Below, piece by piece: positions 40,666-41,393 of a DNA stretch of 41,393 nucleotides. The DNA is from Planctomycetota bacterium (GTDB taxonomy: Bacteria > Planctomycetota > UBA1135 > UBA2386). Below the pieces are notes generated by a model. The model had not been told where the DNA came from. It worked only from the letters and a program-made list of their open reading frames with translations, and searched no databases. The stretch spans positions 1 to 41,393 of the forward strand of contig VGZG01000028.1 in the NCBI GenBank assembly GCA_016872675.1, read 5' to 3'. How positions within the stretch are numbered: position 1 is the first letter of the stretch; each line of letters starts with the position of its first letter. The position numbers and the translations under genes were made by a program.

Positions 40666-41021
40666 CGGCGACGCACTGCGGGCCTGCGGGCCGGCCGCCG
40701 CCGCCCCCTCCCAGTGCCCCGGCGGTCGCGCCGGCGTCGGGCTTCCTGCCCGACCCCCTCTCCGGGTGGACGATTCTCCACATGGCGGTGGCCGGGGCGG
40801 GGGTCGACCGCTAGGTTTCTGCGCCGGATCGCGGCCAGTCGACGCGTTCCGGTTCGTACATCGACTGGATGGAACCGCGTCCTGCGCGGCTTCTGCCGGC
40901 GCATTCGCAATGGCGGCCCTCTCGTCGAGGGCGCACTGTGGCGTGTGCATCCGTTCGATCGCAGCACAGTGCTGTAGGTCTGCCCGGCAAGGCCCCGCGA
41001 ACACGGTTCCGGAGACTCCCC
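40666..41021. other. intergenic region upstream of the RRM gene
   Basis: 356 bases, the longest gap in the window. No credible gene was found. It holds a hairpin TCGGGC/GCCCGA (40737-40742 and 40748-40753, 5-base loop) followed by CCCCCTCTCC, possibly the end of the HAD transcript. It also holds a perfect inverted repeat CAGCACAGTGCTG at 40962-40974, directly followed by TGTAGG, which could be an operator overlapping a promoter for the RRM gene. The remaining sequence may be a long 5' leader. Confidence 0.4.
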
Positions 41022-41393
41022 ATGGGTAAGCGTTTGTTCGTCGGCAACCTGTCCTTCAACACGACCGAGGACACCCTGTCCGAGATGTTCCAGCAGAATG
41101 GCATCGCCACCGCCAGCGTGCAGGTGATGCTCGACCGTGACACCGGCCGCTCGCGCGGCTTCGCGTTCGTCGACCTCGCCAACGACGCCGATCTGGCGAA
41201 CGCCGTCAAGGCGCTCGACGGCAAGTCGCTGGACGGCCGTCCGCTCCGCGTCAACGAGGCCGAGGAGCGCAAGCCGCGCTCGGGCGGCGGTGGCTTCGGC
41301 GGCGGTGGCGGCGGCGGTGGCCGCGGCGGCTACGGCGGTCGTGGCGGCGGCGGTGGCGGCGGTGGCGGCGGTGGCGGCGGTGGCCGCGATCGC
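41022..41393 (+). CDS. glycine-rich RRM RNA-binding protein (cut by window edge)
   Basis: 124 codons, open at the right end. The ATG at 41022 has GGAG at 41011-41014 upstream. One RNA-recognition motif fills residues about 3-80: RNP2 is LFVGNL, RNP1 is RGFAFVDL, with the two helices and LDGRPLRVNEAEER at the end. It is followed by a long Gly-rich tail (GGGGFGGGGGGGGRGGYGG...) that runs to the edge. Such Rbp proteins, known from cyanobacteria and other bacteria, bind single-stranded RNA and are often cold-induced. The long leader with an inverted repeat fits a regulated gene, but cold control is only a guess. Confidence 0.93.
   Translation, partial: MGKRLFVGNLSFNTTEDTLSEMFQQNGIATASVQVMLDRDTGRSRGFAFVDLANDADLANAVKALDGKSLDGRPLRVNEAEERKPRSGGGGFGGGGGGGGRGGYGGRGGGGGGGGGGGGGGRDR
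41281..41393 (+). repeat. 9-bp tandem repeat (GGTGGCGGC) encoding poly-Gly
   Basis: From about 41346 to 41384 the unit GGTGGCGGC repeats almost perfectly, coding for glycine only; the flanking part is the same with Phe, Arg and Tyr insertions. The copy number is likely to vary by slippage and may be misassembled. Confidence 0.7.

Noticed and set aside
1-41393. tRNA, rRNA, CRISPR, insertion sequence or prophage genes
   Set aside because: The gaps between genes were read on both strands; none shows a cloverleaf, repeat-spacer array, transposase motif or terminal inverted repeats.

Overview
The window is about 70% G+C and densely coded on both strands. It looks like a chromosomal segment of a Gram-negative member of the Planctomycetota. 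Three things point there: a PSD1-type protein (DUF1549/DUF1553) followed directly by a DUF1501 protein, further secreted families common in planctomycetes (CotH kinase, Gfo/Idh/MocA with a Tat signal, DUF1080-like lipoprotein), and lpxA for lipid A. The taxonomic call is inference from gene content only. No rRNA, tRNA, IS element, CRISPR array or prophage gene was seen.

Layout. 1-6030: a lipoprotein cut by the window edge, a zinc-less M16 homologue and lpxA (minus strand), a divergent PTS Enzyme I (plus), then a secreted gluzincin-like peptidase and thpR (minus). 6240-10875: phzF-like isomerase, a remnant of an aspartyl beta-hydroxylase-like gene, a secreted alpha-toroid protein overlapping a dihydrouridine synthase, and a lipoprotein. 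10898-14655: PLP dehydratase, hotdog thioesterase, Tat-exported oxidoreductase, cutC. 14668-19943: a signalling block with an FHA-protease, a ParA/MinD ATPase, an FHA-GGDEF protein and a sodium/solute symporter. 20053-25493: an Asp-substituted [2Fe-2S] ferredoxin, a methyltransferase, a small coiled-coil membrane protein, leuS and a cation/proton antiporter. 25634-30194: PSD1, DUF1501 and a small membrane protein.

30244-32583 is the most interesting part. It holds a SenB-type selenosugar synthase and, 354 bases beyond it, a short gene whose in-frame UGA falls exactly at the Sec position of a CxxU motif of the SelT/SelW/SelH (Rdx) family. A bacterial SECIS-like hairpin lies 14 nt downstream of that UGA. 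Standard gene callers would miss this selenoprotein because the UGA breaks it. Between the two lies a lipoprotein that appears to be a methyltransferase with its whole catalytic core deleted.

32715-41393: a secreted two-domain protein in which both serine nucleophiles are replaced, a secreted protein of unknown function, an MFS transporter, a CotH kinase with collagen-like Gly/Pro tracts and an EF-hand, a HAD phosphatase/mutase, and a glycine-rich RRM protein cut by the right edge.

Two window-wide patterns stand out. Nearly every Sec-exported non-lipoprotein has a predicted signal-peptidase site followed by Gln (..AAQ). Many genes carry a TANNNT-like hexamer exactly 6 nt before the start codon, as expected for leaderless transcripts.
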